Source: Lysinimonas soli
GTDB lineage: Bacteria > Actinomycetota > Actinomycetes > Actinomycetales > Microbacteriaceae
Assembly (NCBI RefSeq): GCF_042655435.1
Contig: NZ_JBHSMG010000001.1
Location: 496,001 to 560,000 of the forward strand
Length of the DNA: 64,000 nt
Reading direction: 5' to 3'
The notes below the pieces were generated by a model that was not told the DNA's origin, did not search any database, and saw only the letters and a list, made by a program, of their open reading frames with translations. The translations under genes were made by a program, and so were the position numbers. Positions 1 through 8,386 of the stretch are shown here, in pieces (within the stretch, counting starts at the first letter, position 1; every line of letters begins with the position of its first letter).

Positions 1-622
1 CTTCTTCGCTGCCGTAGAGCAGGGTGAAGGCGTGCGCCGCGGTCCCCATGGTCGGGATGCCCCAGCTGCGTCCCGCCTCGAGGTTGCTGCTCGCGCTGAA
101 CCCGGCGATGTAGGCGGCACGGGCGGCCGCGATCGCGGACCGCTCGCCGGTGCGGCGCGAGCCCATCTCGGCGAGTGGGCGCCCCTCGGCGGCCGAGACC
201 ATCCGCGCCGCAGCCGACGCGACCGCCGAGTCGTAGTTGAAGACGCTCAAGGCAAGGGTTTCGAGCACGACCGCCTCGGCGAAGCTGCCCTCGACGACGA
301 GGATCGGCGAGCCGGGGAAGTAGAGCTCGCCCTCCCGGTAGCCGCGGATGGTGCCGGTGAAGCGGAAGCCCTCGAGCCAGTCCAGGGTCGCGTCGTCGAC
401 CACCCGCTCGCGCTTCAGCCAGGCCAGCTCGTCGGGGCCGAAGCGGAACCGCTCCAGCAGATCGAGCAGCCGACCGGTACCGGCCACGACGCCGTAGCGG
501 CGCCCGGTCGGCAGGCGGCGGGCGAAGAGCTCGAACACGCTGGGACGCAGGGCGCGTCCGTCGCGCAACGCGGCGTCGATCATCGTGAGCTCGTAGCGGT
601 CGGTGAGCAGCGCGCTCGTCAT
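1..622 (-). CDS. pncB: nicotinate phosphoribosyltransferase, N-terminal part (cut by window edge)
   Basis: Reading leftward from an ATG at 622-620 gives a continuous frame of 207 codons to the window edge, beginning MTSALLTDRYELTMIDAALR. The opening TDRYELTM, the later FELFARRLPTGRRYGV and the SVFNYDSAVASAAARM stretch are typical of nicotinate phosphoribosyltransferase, which joins nicotinate and PRPP in the NAD salvage pathway in the cytoplasm. The usual length is about 430 residues, so roughly half is outside the window. It is divergent from murI, with about 125 bases between the starts. No frame break is seen in the visible part. Confidence 0.9.
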   Translation of the reverse strand, partial: MTSALLTDRYELTMIDAALRDGRALRPSVFELFARRLPTGRRYGVVAGTGRLLDLLERFRFGPDELAWLKRERVVDDATLDWLEGFRFTGTIRGYREGELYFPGSPILVVEGSFAEAVVLETLALSVFNYDSAVASAAARMVSAAEGRPLAEMGSRRTGERSAIAAARAAYIAGFSASSNLEAGRSWGIPTMGTAAHAFTLLYGSEE

Positions 623-735
623 GGTTCGAGCCTAGGCGTGCGGTGGCCCGCTGCACCCGCCGTGGTCGAGCGTGGTGCCCGCACCCACCACGCGGACCAC
701 GTCTGTGGCGCCGAGCCGTGCTCTGGGGGAGTCAC

Positions 736-741
736 TATCCT
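736..741 (+). promoter_or_regulatory. -10 box of a probably leaderless murI transcript
   Basis: TATCCT lies 7 bases before the murI GTG, so transcription would begin at or next to the start codon. The same layout recurs in this window before the CDF exporter (TACCCT 3054-3059), the SRPBCC gene (TATCCT 25527-25532), prfB (TAGACT 28175-28180), ftsE (TAGCCT 31411-31416), sigH (TAGACT 59183-59188) and the DUF3105 gene (TAGATT, minus strand, 16952-16947). Confidence 0.55.
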
Positions 742-748
742 GAGATGC

Positions 749-1594
749 GTGACCTTGCTGCCGACCGACGCTCCGATCGGGGTGTTCGACAGCGGAGTCG
801 GCGGCCTCACGGTCGCCCGCGCGATCCTCGACCAGCTGCCGCGCGAGTCGATCCTGTACGTCGGCGACACCGCCCACTCGCCGTACGGGCCGAAGCCGAT
901 CGCCGAGGTGCGGGCCTACGCCCTCGCCGTGCTCGACGACCTCGTGGCGCAGGGCGTGAAGGCGCTCGTGATCGCGTGCAACACGGCGAGCTCCGCGATG
1001 CTGCGCGACGCGCGCGAGCGGTACGAGGCGGCGAGCGGCATCCCGGTGGTCGAGGTCATCCACCCCGCGGTCCGCGCTGCGGTCCGTGCCACGCGCAACG
1101 GGCGGGTCGGCGTGATCGGCACGACCGGAACGATCCAGTCGCGGGCCTACGACGACGCGTTCGCCGCCGCATCCGGTCTCGAACTCGTCACGGCGGCCTG
1201 CCCGCGCTTCGTCGAGTTCGTCGAGGCCGGCATCACGAGCGGGCCCGAGCTGTTCGCGGTCGCCGACGAGTACCTCACACCGTTGCGGGGAGCCGGGATC
1301 GACACCCTCGTGCTCGGGTGCACGCACTATCCGCTCATGTCGGCCGCGATCCAGTACGTCATGGGTCCGGATGTCCGGCTCGTCTCCAGCGCCGACGAGA
1401 CGGCCGCCGACCTCTACCGCGTTCTCGTCGACCGGGGGCTCGAGCGCACCGCTCCGGACGCCCCGACCCACACCTTCGAGAGCACGGGCGACGACGAGGC
1501 GGCCTTCCGCCGGCTCGCATCGCGCTTCCTCGGCCCCGAGGTCACGCGGGTCGAGACCTTCGAGACCGGCACGATCCAGCTTCCGCGCGTCTGA
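749..1594 (+). CDS. murI: glutamate racemase
   Basis: Converts L-glutamate to D-glutamate for peptidoglycan precursors. The 281-residue protein starts PTDAPIGVFDSGVGGLTV, with the catalytic Asp-Ser motif of the family. The two catalytic cysteines are C77 in CNTASS and C191 in GCTHYP. Length fits the family (about 270). I chose GTG at 749 because it sits 7 bases after a TATCCT -10 box and just before the conserved N-terminus; the frame stays open far upstream but that part has no family similarity. The gene is followed 41 bases later by rph and then rdgB, a common actinobacterial order. Confidence 0.93.
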   Translation: MTLLPTDAPIGVFDSGVGGLTVARAILDQLPRESILYVGDTAHSPYGPKPIAEVRAYALAVLDDLVAQGVKALVIACNTASSAMLRDARERYEAASGIPVVEVIHPAVRAAVRATRNGRVGVIGTTGTIQSRAYDDAFAAASGLELVTAACPRFVEFVEAGITSGPELFAVADEYLTPLRGAGIDTLVLGCTHYPLMSAAIQYVMGPDVRLVSSADETAADLYRVLVDRGLERTAPDAPTHTFESTGDDEAAFRRLASRFLGPEVTRVETFETGTIQLPRV

Positions 1595-1635
1595 CCCGCC
1601 CCGTTCGCAGCCCCCACCCCTTTCGAAAGGCTTCC

Positions 1636-2409
1636 ATGACCCGCACCGACGGCCGCCGCGCCGACCAGCTCCGCCCCGTGACGATCGAGCGCGGCTGGAG
1701 CACGCAGGCGGAGGGCAGCGCGCTGATCTCGTTCGGCGACACCCGCGTGCTCTGCACCGCGAGCTTCACCAACGGGGTGCCGCGCTGGCTGACCGGCAAG
1801 GGCAAGGGCTGGGTGACGGCGGAGTACGCGATGATCCCGCGCTCCACCAACGACCGCATGGACCGCGAGTCGGTCAAGGGCCGCATCGGCGGCCGCACCC
1901 ACGAGATCTCGCGACTGATCGGGCGCAGCCTGCGCGCGGTCATCGACACCAAGGCCCTCGGCGAGAACACCATCGTGATCGACTGCGACGTGCTGCAGGC
2001 GGATGGCGGAACGCGCACCGCCGCGATCACGGGTGCCTATGTCGCGCTCGTCGACGCGATCGAGTGGGGCAGGAGCAAGGGCTTCATCGGCAAGAACGCC
2101 AAGGCCCTGATCGACTCGGTGTCGGCGATCAGCGTCGGCATCGTCGACGGCGAGCCGCTGCTCGACCTGGCCTACGTCGAGGACTCACGCGCCGAGACCG
2201 ACATGAACGTCGTCGTCACCGGCCGCGGCCTGTTCGTGGAGGTGCAGGGAACGGCCGAGGGCGCGCCGTTCGATCGCGCCGAGCTCACGACGCTGCTCGA
2301 CCTGGCGGTCGGCGGCACGACGACGCTGGCGCGTCTGCAGGCGGAGACCCTGGGGCTGGAGACCGCAGCGGGGACGCAGGCGACGCTGCAGGGAGGCGCC
2401 CCGGCGTGA
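1636..2409 (+). CDS. rph: ribonuclease PH
   Basis: Phosphorolytic 3' to 5' exoribonuclease that trims tRNA 3' ends. The 257-residue protein has the family's N-terminal RPVTIERG and ALISFGDTRVLCTASF, the RESVKGRIGGRTHEISRLIG helix and QADGGTRTAAITGAYVAL, which forms part of the phosphate site. Length matches the family (about 240-260). A GAAAGG ribosome site lies 5 bases before the ATG. The stop overlaps the start of rdgB by four bases (GTGA), so the two are translationally coupled. Confidence 0.95.
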   Translation: MTRTDGRRADQLRPVTIERGWSTQAEGSALISFGDTRVLCTASFTNGVPRWLTGKGKGWVTAEYAMIPRSTNDRMDRESVKGRIGGRTHEISRLIGRSLRAVIDTKALGENTIVIDCDVLQADGGTRTAAITGAYVALVDAIEWGRSKGFIGKNAKALIDSVSAISVGIVDGEPLLDLAYVEDSRAETDMNVVVTGRGLFVEVQGTAEGAPFDRAELTTLLDLAVGGTTTLARLQAETLGLETAAGTQATLQGGAPA

Positions 2410-3020
2410 CCACCTTCGTGCTCGCGACGCACAACGCGCACAAGGTCGACGAGCTGCGTCGCATCCTCGGCGACCGCCTCGGGCATCACCAGCTGATCGG
2501 CTACGACGGCCCCGAGCCGGTGGAGGACGGGGACACCTTCGAGGCGAACGCCCTGATCAAGGCGCGGGCGGCGGCCGTCGTGACGGGGTTGCCCGCGATC
2601 GCGGACGACTCGGGGATCGCGGTGGATGCGCTGGGCGGCGCCCCCGGCATCCTCTCGGCCCGCTACGCCGGCACCGGCGACGATCGCGACAACTACCGCA
2701 TGCTGCTGGCGAAGCTGGAGGGGGTCGACGATCGCGCGGCCCAGTTCGTCTGCGCCGCCGCGCTCGTCGACCTCGCGGCGCTCGATGTCGGCCCGCGACG
2801 GGGTGACGGGGTGTTCGAGCACACCGAGCGCGGCATCTGGCCCGGCACGGTGCTGGAGGCCCCGGTCGGGGCGGGCGGCTTCGGCTACGACCCGGTCTTC
2901 CGACCCGACGGGCTGGCCGTCAGCTCGGCCGAGCTCAGCGCCGACGAGAAGAACGCGCAGAGCCATCGCGCGCGCGCCTTCGGCCAGCTCATCGTGGTGT
3001 TGCGCCGCCGATACGGCTGA
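2406..3020 (+). CDS. rdgB: RdgB/HAM1 family non-canonical purine NTP pyrophosphatase
   Basis: Hydrolyses ITP, dITP and XTP to monophosphates and so keeps deaminated purines out of nucleic acids. The 204-residue protein shows the family's N-terminal FVLATHNAHKVDELRRIL, the GDTFEANALIKARAA stretch, ADDSGIAVDALGGAPGILSAR and the C-terminal GGFGYDPVFRPDG and LSADEKNAQSHRARA motifs. The GTG start overlaps the rph stop by four bases. Co-transcription with murI and rph is inferred from spacing. Confidence 0.94.
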   Translation: MTTFVLATHNAHKVDELRRILGDRLGHHQLIGYDGPEPVEDGDTFEANALIKARAAAVVTGLPAIADDSGIAVDALGGAPGILSARYAGTGDDRDNYRMLLAKLEGVDDRAAQFVCAAALVDLAALDVGPRRGDGVFEHTERGIWPGTVLEAPVGAGGFGYDPVFRPDGLAVSSAELSADEKNAQSHRARAFGQLIVVLRRRYG

Positions 3021-3065
3021 CGGCCGCTGAGGCCGGGCCCGGCCGAGGGCATCTACCCTGGAGGC

Positions 3066-3977
3066 ATGGCCCACGATCACGCGGAGCACGCCGGCGGCAA
3101 TCGGCGCCGGCTCGGGGTCGCGCTCGCGATCGTCGCCGTCGTGCTGGTCGTCGAGCTGCTCGGTGCGTGGATCTCGGGTTCCCTCGCGCTGCTCGCCGAC
3201 GCCGGGCACATGACGAGCGACGCCATCGGACTCGTGGTGGCCTTGGTGGCCAGCTCGATCGCCGCGCGACCGGCCACCGATCGGCACACCTTCGGGTTCC
3301 AGCGAGTCGAGGTGCTGGGCGCCCTGGTCAACGGGGTGCTGCTCGCCGTGGTCGCCGCGACCGTGGCCATCGAGGCGATCCGCCGATTCGTCTCGCCCGA
3401 ATCCGGGCACGTGCAGGCCGTGCCGTTGCTGATCATCGCCGCGATCGGCCTGATCGCCAACATCGTGGCGCTGTTCGTGCTGCGGGGCGGCGATCGCGCC
3501 TCGCTGAACCTGCGCGGCGCCTACCTCGAGGTGATGGGCGACCTGCTCGGATCGATTGCCGCGCTCGTGGCCGGCGTCGTCATCCTGACCACGGGATTCG
3601 CGCTCGCCGACGCGATCGCCTCGCTCGCCATCGCGGGGCTGATCATTCCGCGGGCCGTCGTGCTGCTGCGTGATGTCGTGCGGGTGCTCACCGAGTCGGC
3701 ACCGCGCGACACCTCGGTCGCCGAGATCCGGGCCCACCTGCTCGAGACGGAGGGGGTCACGGCGGTGCACGACGTACACGTCTGGACGATCACCTCGGGG
3801 GCACCGGTCTTCACGGCGCACGTCGAGGTCGACAGTTCGGTGTTCGAACGTGGCGAGACCGATGCCCTGCTGGATCGCCTCGGCGGATGTCTCGCCGGCC
3901 ACTTCGACGTCGAACACTCCACATTCCAGCTCGAGCCCGCCGGGCACGCGGAGCACGAGGGGGACTCCCATCGCTGA
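3066..3977 (+). CDS. cation diffusion facilitator family transporter (CzcD/ZitB-like)
   Basis: A 303-residue membrane protein with a His-rich N-terminus (MAHDHAEHAGG) and six predicted membrane segments. TM2 carries LLADAGHMTSDA and TM5 carries ALADAIASLAI; these correspond to the HxxxD and DxxxD cation sites of zinc-exporting CDF proteins. A cytoplasmic domain after about residue 205 (VTAVHDVHVWTITSGAPVFTAHV) ends in a His/Glu-rich tail. By family it exports Zn2+ or a related divalent metal in exchange for protons. A TACCCT box 6 bases before the ATG suggests a leaderless mRNA. The 3' end overlaps the following metalloregulator, which links the exporter to metal sensing. Confidence 0.9.
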   Translation: MAHDHAEHAGGNRRRLGVALAIVAVVLVVELLGAWISGSLALLADAGHMTSDAIGLVVALVASSIAARPATDRHTFGFQRVEVLGALVNGVLLAVVAATVAIEAIRRFVSPESGHVQAVPLLIIAAIGLIANIVALFVLRGGDRASLNLRGAYLEVMGDLLGSIAALVAGVVILTTGFALADAIASLAIAGLIIPRAVVLLRDVVRVLTESAPRDTSVAEIRAHLLETEGVTAVHDVHVWTITSGAPVFTAHVEVDSSVFERGETDALLDRLGGCLAGHFDVEHSTFQLEPAGHAEHEGDSHR

Positions 3978-4632
3978 GCACGCGGCGTCGAAGACCCCGG
4001 CTCGCGTCGGACTGCGACCGGAGCGCTCGCGTACCGCTGCCGAGGACTACCTCAAGGCCGTCTACGCGCACAGCGAGTGGCAGGCCGGGGCACTGGGCTC
4101 GTCGCAGCTGGCGCAGCGGATGGGCCTCGCGCCGAGCACGGTCACCGAGATGGTGAAGAAGCTCGTCGCCCAGGGGCTCGTCGAGCACGCGCCGTACGGG
4201 GCGATCGAGCTCACGGCATCCGGTCGTGCCGAGGCGCTGCGCATGGTGCGTCGCCACCGTCTCGTCGAGACCTGGCTCGTGCAGCAGTTCGGCTACCGCT
4301 GGGACGAGGTGCACGATGAGGCCGAGGTGCTCGAGCACGTGCTGAGCGACCGGCTGCTCGACGCGATCGACGCCCAGCTCGGCCGGCCCGTGCGCGATCC
4401 GCACGGCGACCCGATCCCGGCCGCCGATCTGACGCTGCCGGCGTTCCACGGCGAGCTGCTGGCCGATCTGGCGGCGGGATCGCGTGGCCGGGTCGTGCGC
4501 ATCAGCGACCGCGATCCCGAGGTGCTGCGCGTGCTCGCGGCGGCGGGGATCGGGCTGGACTCCGAGGTCGTCGCGGGGCAACTTGATGCCCACACGGCGC
4601 GAGCGGTGTGGGTCGCGGGACTTTCGGCCTGA
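3970..4632 (+). CDS. DtxR/MntR-family metal-dependent repressor with an apparent ATC start
   Basis: The 220-residue frame begins IAEHAASKTPARVG and contains the DtxR winged helix (RTAAEDYLKAVY, GSSQLAQRMGLAPSTVTEMVKKL), the metal-binding and dimerisation segment (EALRMVRRHRLVETWL, DEVHDEAEVLEHVLSD) and a short C-terminal SH3/FeoA-like part. Its DNA target is probably the palindrome at 4655-4674 before mntH. No ATG, GTG or TTG occurs in frame near the expected N-terminus. An AGGGGG ribosome site at 3958-3963 points to ATC at 3970, overlapping the CDF stop by 8 bases. CTG at 4009 (GLRPERS) is an alternative, as is a base error. Mn2+ specificity is inferred from the mntH neighbour; the start is uncertain. 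Confidence 0.85.
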   Translation: MAEHAASKTPARVGLRPERSRTAAEDYLKAVYAHSEWQAGALGSSQLAQRMGLAPSTVTEMVKKLVAQGLVEHAPYGAIELTASGRAEALRMVRRHRLVETWLVQQFGYRWDEVHDEAEVLEHVLSDRLLDAIDAQLGRPVRDPHGDPIPAADLTLPAFHGELLADLAAGSRGRVVRISDRDPEVLRVLAAAGIGLDSEVVAGQLDAHTARAVWVAGLSA

Positions 4633-4654
4633 CGGCGGTCGCCCGGAACTGGTA

Positions 4655-4674
4655 GATTTCGGTATACCGAAATC
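4655..4674. promoter_or_regulatory. perfect 20-bp palindromic operator before mntH (probable MntR site)
   Basis: GATTTCGGTATACCGAAATC is a perfect inverted repeat ending 15 bases before the mntH ATG. It lies between the DtxR-family regulator and the Nramp gene. DtxR-family proteins bind two-fold symmetric sites of about this size, and its AT-rich arms stand out from the GC-rich surroundings. Confidence 0.82.
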
Positions 4675-4689
4675 GCCGATCGGAGTCAG

Positions 4690-5961
4690 ATGGCCACCGC
4701 ACCCGCCGTGCGCGACGCGCCGCCGCGGCGCCCGACCGGGCGTGCAGCCCGGGTGCGGTCCTTCCTGCTGCTGCTCGGACCGGCGATGGTGGCCGGAGTC
4801 GCCTACCTCGATCCCGGCAACGTCGCGAGCAACGCGAGCGCGGGGGCGCGGTACGGCTACCTCCTGGTCTGGGTCGTCGTCGTGGCGAACGCGATGGCCT
4901 GGCTCATCCAGTACCTCTCGGCCAAGCTCGGGGTCACGACCGGGAGCAGCCTGCCCGGTCTGCTCGGCGAGTCCTTCCGCCACCGGGGTACGCGCTACGC
5001 CTTCTGGGCGCAGGCCGAACTCGTCGCCATGGCGACGGACGTCGCCGAGGTACTTGGCGGCGCGATCGCCCTGCAACTGTTGTTCGACGTCCCCCTCGTG
5101 CTCGGCGGGATCATCACGGGCACCGTCTCGATGCTGCTGCTGGCGCTCAACAATCGCGGGGGCTCGAAGACGTTCGAGCGGGTCGTCACGGGACTCGTCG
5201 TGATCATCGGCGTGGGGTTCTGCGCCGGCATCCTGTTCGCCCCGCTCGACCCGTCCGCCGCCGCGGCAGGACTCCTGCCCCGCTTCACCGACTCGGGCTC
5301 GGTGCTGCTGGCCGCCTCGATCCTCGGGGCGACGGTCATGCCGCATGCGATCTATGCGCACTCCGCCCTCACGCGCGACCGCTTCGGGCTGGTGGCCGAG
5401 GGACCGGATCGCCGCCGCATCCTGCGCGCCACCCGCGTCGACGTCACGGTCGCCCTCGCCATCGCGGGCACCGTCAACGTCGTGATCCTGCTGCTCGCCG
5501 CCTCGACCCTGCCGGGAGTGGCGGGCGCGGGCACGCTGGAGGGTGCGCACGCCGCGATCTCGGCGGCCCTCGGGCCGGTCGTGGCGACCCTGTTCGCGGT
5601 GGGGCTGTTGGCCTCCGGCCTCGCGTCCACCTCGGTCGGGGCCTACGCCGGCGCCGAGATCATGCAGGGCCTGCTGCGCGTGCGGGTGCCCCTGCTGGCG
5701 CGGCGGCTGGTCACCCTCATCCCGGCGCTCGCCATCCTGGTGATCGGGGTCGACCCGACCCTCGCCCTCGTGCTCAGCCAGGTCGCGCTGTCGTTCGGCA
5801 TCCCCTTCGCACTCATCCCGCTCATCCGCTTCACCTCGCAGCGGGCCCTGCTGGGCGACGCGGCGAACCGCTGGTGGACCACGGCGCTCGCGCTCGTCGT
5901 CGCGACGCTGCTGATCGGCCTCAACGTGACGTTGATCGCGCTGCTGGTCGGCGGGTCGTGA
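4690..5961 (+). CDS. mntH: Nramp-family divalent metal (Mn2+/Fe2+) importer
   Basis: A 423-residue polytopic membrane protein. The first helix carries GPAMVAGVAYLDPGNVASN, containing the DPGN metal-binding motif of Nramp proteins, and the sixth region carries ATVMPHAIYAHSAL, containing the MPH motif; these residues hold the transported ion. It imports Mn2+ and often Fe2+ with protons. A CGGAG ribosome site precedes the ATG. The 20-bp palindrome immediately upstream and the DtxR-family gene before it make repression by metal-loaded MntR the likely control. Length and helix pattern fit the family. Confidence 0.93.
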   Translation: MATAPAVRDAPPRRPTGRAARVRSFLLLLGPAMVAGVAYLDPGNVASNASAGARYGYLLVWVVVVANAMAWLIQYLSAKLGVTTGSSLPGLLGESFRHRGTRYAFWAQAELVAMATDVAEVLGGAIALQLLFDVPLVLGGIITGTVSMLLLALNNRGGSKTFERVVTGLVVIIGVGFCAGILFAPLDPSAAAAGLLPRFTDSGSVLLAASILGATVMPHAIYAHSALTRDRFGLVAEGPDRRRILRATRVDVTVALAIAGTVNVVILLLAASTLPGVAGAGTLEGAHAAISAALGPVVATLFAVGLLASGLASTSVGAYAGAEIMQGLLRVRVPLLARRLVTLIPALAILVIGVDPTLALVLSQVALSFGIPFALIPLIRFTSQRALLGDAANRWWTTALALVVATLLIGLNVTLIALLVGGS

Positions 5962-6001
5962 CGGCACATCGGGCGGCGCGGGCACGTGTGAGGATGGTCG
6001 C

Positions 6002-6778
6002 GTGACCGACCGCATCCTCACCCGTCCCGGTGCCGACATCGCGTATTCGATCAGTGGGAGTGGCCCGGTCGTGGTGAGCGCGCACGGTCTGACCTCGAGT
6101 CGCTCGAACGAAGACCTGCTCGGTCTCTCGCCGGAGCCGCTCGCCGCCCAGCACACGGTGGTGCGCTACGACGCTCGCGGTCATGGTCGGTCGACCGGCA
6201 AGCTGTCCGCCGACGACTACCGCTGGTCGCGGCTGGCCGACGACCTGCTCGCGCTCATCGACGAGGTCTCTCCCGATGCCCCGGTGGATGCCATCGGTGC
6301 GTCGATGGGCTGCGGCACGGTGCTGCACGCCGTACTCCGTGATCCCGAGCGCTTCCGTCGTCTCGTGCTCGTCATCCCGCCGACCGCCTGGGAGACGCGG
6401 TCGGCGCAGGTCGCCGGCTACGAGACGATGGCGAAGGTGATCGAGAACCGGGGGATCGATGCCTTCCTGGAGCTCGCAGCCCGATCCCCGAACCCTCCGG
6501 CCGTTCCGGCCGATCTCGTCATCCGCCCCGACATCGACGAGACGCTGCTCCCCGTCGTGCTGCGCGGCGCCGCGCGGAGCGACCTGCCGCCGGCCGACGA
6601 GATCGCCGGAATCGCCCAGCCCGTGCTGATCCTGGCCTGGACGGGCGACCCGACGCATCCGCTCTCGACCGCTGAGCGCCTGCTCGCCCTGCTGCCGCAC
6701 GCGCGGATGCAGGTCGCCCAGAGCCCCGCCGAACTGCGGGAATGGACCCGGATCGAGGAGGAGTTCCTGGCCCCCTGA
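6002..6778 (+). CDS. alpha/beta hydrolase, specificity unknown
   Basis: A 258-residue cytoplasmic alpha/beta-fold protein. It has the oxyanion region HGLTSSRSNEDLL, the strand VVRYDARGHGRSTGK, the nucleophile elbow GASMGC (Ser at about residue 102) and a late acid-containing loop ILAWTGDPTHP. A histidine for the triad would be H224 in LLPHAR; the usual GH.P motif near the C-terminus is absent, so catalytic completeness is unsure. GTG at 6002 is the start. It stands alone between mntH and a convergent DedA gene; the substrate cannot be inferred. Confidence 0.8.
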   Translation: MTDRILTRPGADIAYSISGSGPVVVSAHGLTSSRSNEDLLGLSPEPLAAQHTVVRYDARGHGRSTGKLSADDYRWSRLADDLLALIDEVSPDAPVDAIGASMGCGTVLHAVLRDPERFRRLVLVIPPTAWETRSAQVAGYETMAKVIENRGIDAFLELAARSPNPPAVPADLVIRPDIDETLLPVVLRGAARSDLPPADEIAGIAQPVLILAWTGDPTHPLSTAERLLALLPHARMQVAQSPAELREWTRIEEEFLAP

Positions 6779-6784
6779 TCGCAC

Positions 6785-6799
6785 GCGGCCGTCGGCCGC
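6785..6799. terminator. GC-rich palindrome between convergent genes, weak terminator candidate
   Basis: GCGGCCGTCGGCCGC can fold as a 5-bp stem with a 5-base loop. It lies in the 27-base gap between the convergent hydrolase and DedA genes. There is no U-tract, as is common in actinobacteria. Confidence 0.35.
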
Positions 6800-6805
6800 C
6801 CGGAC

Positions 6806-7588
6806 TCAGGCCTTGTCGTCGAAGATCTTCGGGTCGAGGACGACATCGGACTCGTCGAGCGGTGCCACGCCGGCGGCCCGCGCTCGGCGCGCGGCGATGG
6901 TCGAACGGATGGTGTGGTACGCCGTGGGCACGATCGCGATGCACACGGCGCCGAGCAGGATGACGTCGATGTACGAGGTCACGAAGTCGCGCACCGGCGG
7001 GATGTAGTTGAGCAGATAGCCCGCGAAGGTGAGCCCAGCACCCCAGATGAGGGCGCCCACCGCGTTGTAGAGCGAGTAGCGGCGGTACGGCATGTGGCCC
7101 ACGCCGGCGGCGACGGGGGCGAAGGTGCGCACGATGGGCACGAAGCGGGCGGCGATCACGGCCAGGCCGCCGAAGCGGGTGAAGAAGGCGTTGGTGCGTT
7201 CGACATTCGCGCGGCTGAAGAAGCCGCTCTCTTTGCGTTCGAAGATGCGCGGACCGGCCTTGTGGCCGATCAGGTAGCCCACCTCGCCCCCGAGGAACGC
7301 GGCGCCCGCGATCGCGAGGCACACCCACCAGATGTCGATGTGGATGATCTGCTTGGCTCCCGGGAAGGCGAGCACGCCCGAGATCACGAGCAGCGTGTCG
7401 CCGGGAAGCACGAATCCGACGAGCAGGCCGGTCTCGGCGAACACGAAGGCGCACACCACGACGAGCGCCCAGACGCCGAAGCCCTCGATCAGGTTCTTCG
7501 GGTCGAGCCAGGGGATGAGGCCAGAGACCGGGTGCAGCAAGGCCGGGTGCAGCAGGGCGGGGATCATGGGGCTCCAGTCGTCGGTCAC
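6806..7588 (-). CDS. DedA-family (SNARE-associated/VTT) membrane protein 1
   Basis: A 260-residue integral membrane protein. It has the family signatures FAETGLLVGFVLPGDTLL, GGEVGYLIGHKAGPRIF, AARFVPIVRTFAPVAAGVGHMPYRRY and NAVGALIW. DedA proteins act in lipid transport across the inner membrane; members flip undecaprenyl phosphate or phosphatidylethanolamine. The start is GTG at 7588, with an early tandem LLHPALLHP. The next upstream gene on this strand is a second, divergent DedA paralogue, 57 bases away. Substrate unknown. Confidence 0.9.
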   Translation of the reverse strand: MTDDWSPMIPALLHPALLHPVSGLIPWLDPKNLIEGFGVWALVVVCAFVFAETGLLVGFVLPGDTLLVISGVLAFPGAKQIIHIDIWWVCLAIAGAAFLGGEVGYLIGHKAGPRIFERKESGFFSRANVERTNAFFTRFGGLAVIAARFVPIVRTFAPVAAGVGHMPYRRYSLYNAVGALIWGAGLTFAGYLLNYIPPVRDFVTSYIDVILLGAVCIAIVPTAYHTIRSTIAARRARAAGVAPLDESDVVLDPKIFDDKA

Positions 7589-7645
7589 GCGCGGTGATCG
7601 GCGGTCACGTTCGCCTCAGCGTACCCGCTGGCTCTGATGTTGTTC

Positions 7646-8296
7646 TTAGGAGTCGGCAAGCATCCGATCGCCCTGGTTCGCCTTGCCGGCGCGGTCGAGT
7701 CGCCACGCCCTGACCCCGGCCACGATCGAGATCGCGATGACGACGCCGGCGATGATGTAGGCGGCCACCCGCACCTGCGGCTGGGAGGCGGCGAAGTAGC
7801 CGATCACGGTGATGCTGACGCCCCAGGCGAGGGCGCCGACCAGGTTCGCGGTCGCGAAACGCGCATACGACATGCGGCTGATGCCCGCGATGGTCGGGAT
7901 GAACACGCGACCCCAGGGGATGTACCGCCCGATCACGACCGACCACCAGCCGAACAACTCGTAGAATCGCTCGGTGCGCGCCACCGCCGCCCGCACCCAC
8001 GGGCCGCCTCGCCGTGCGAGCACGGGCTTGCCGAGGCGACGCCCCATCCAGAAGCCGAGCTGATCGCTGGCGAAGGCGGCGACGCCGACGCCGATCGCGA
8101 GCACCCAGATCGAGATGTGATTCGAGGCCGTTGCCGCGATGATCCCGGCCGCGAAGAGCAGCGAGTCGCCGGTGAGGAAGGGGATGACGACGCCGACGTA
8201 GAGCGCGGTGCCGGCGAAGACGAGGCCCCAGACCACGAGGTAGAACAGCACGGGCCCCGAACTCGCGAGCAGGTCCGAGAGCTGGCCGCCGTTCAT
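7646..8296 (-). CDS. DedA-family membrane protein 2
   Basis: A 216-residue membrane protein with the DedA landmarks FAGTALYVGVVIPFLTGDSLLF, FASDQLGFWMGRRLGKPVL, IGRYIPWGRVFIPTIAGISRMSYARF and NLVGALAWG. It resembles DedA 1 only at the family level. I chose ATG 8296 (MNGGQLSDLL); the frame extends 24 codons further without family similarity, and a TACGGT box lies 8 bases upstream of this ATG. It follows the Cys-rich peptide gene by 91 bases on the same strand, so they may be co-transcribed. Confidence 0.88.
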   Translation of the reverse strand: MNGGQLSDLLASSGPVLFYLVVWGLVFAGTALYVGVVIPFLTGDSLLFAAGIIAATASNHISIWVLAIGVGVAAFASDQLGFWMGRRLGKPVLARRGGPWVRAAVARTERFYELFGWWSVVIGRYIPWGRVFIPTIAGISRMSYARFATANLVGALAWGVSITVIGYFAASQPQVRVAAYIIAGVVIAISIVAGVRAWRLDRAGKANQGDRMLADS

Positions 8297-8386
8297 CGCT
8301 TCACCGTAGCGCGCCTCGCCCCGCGCCACCGAGACGTGCTGCCGAGCCGGGCACGGCCGCCGGGTCACGGCGACCGGCCCGACGGG

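Noticed and set aside
32..748. Long open frame extending murI 239 codons upstream
   Set aside because: Arg/Gly/Ala-rich translation opposite the pncB gene without murI similarity; the real start is the GTG at 749.
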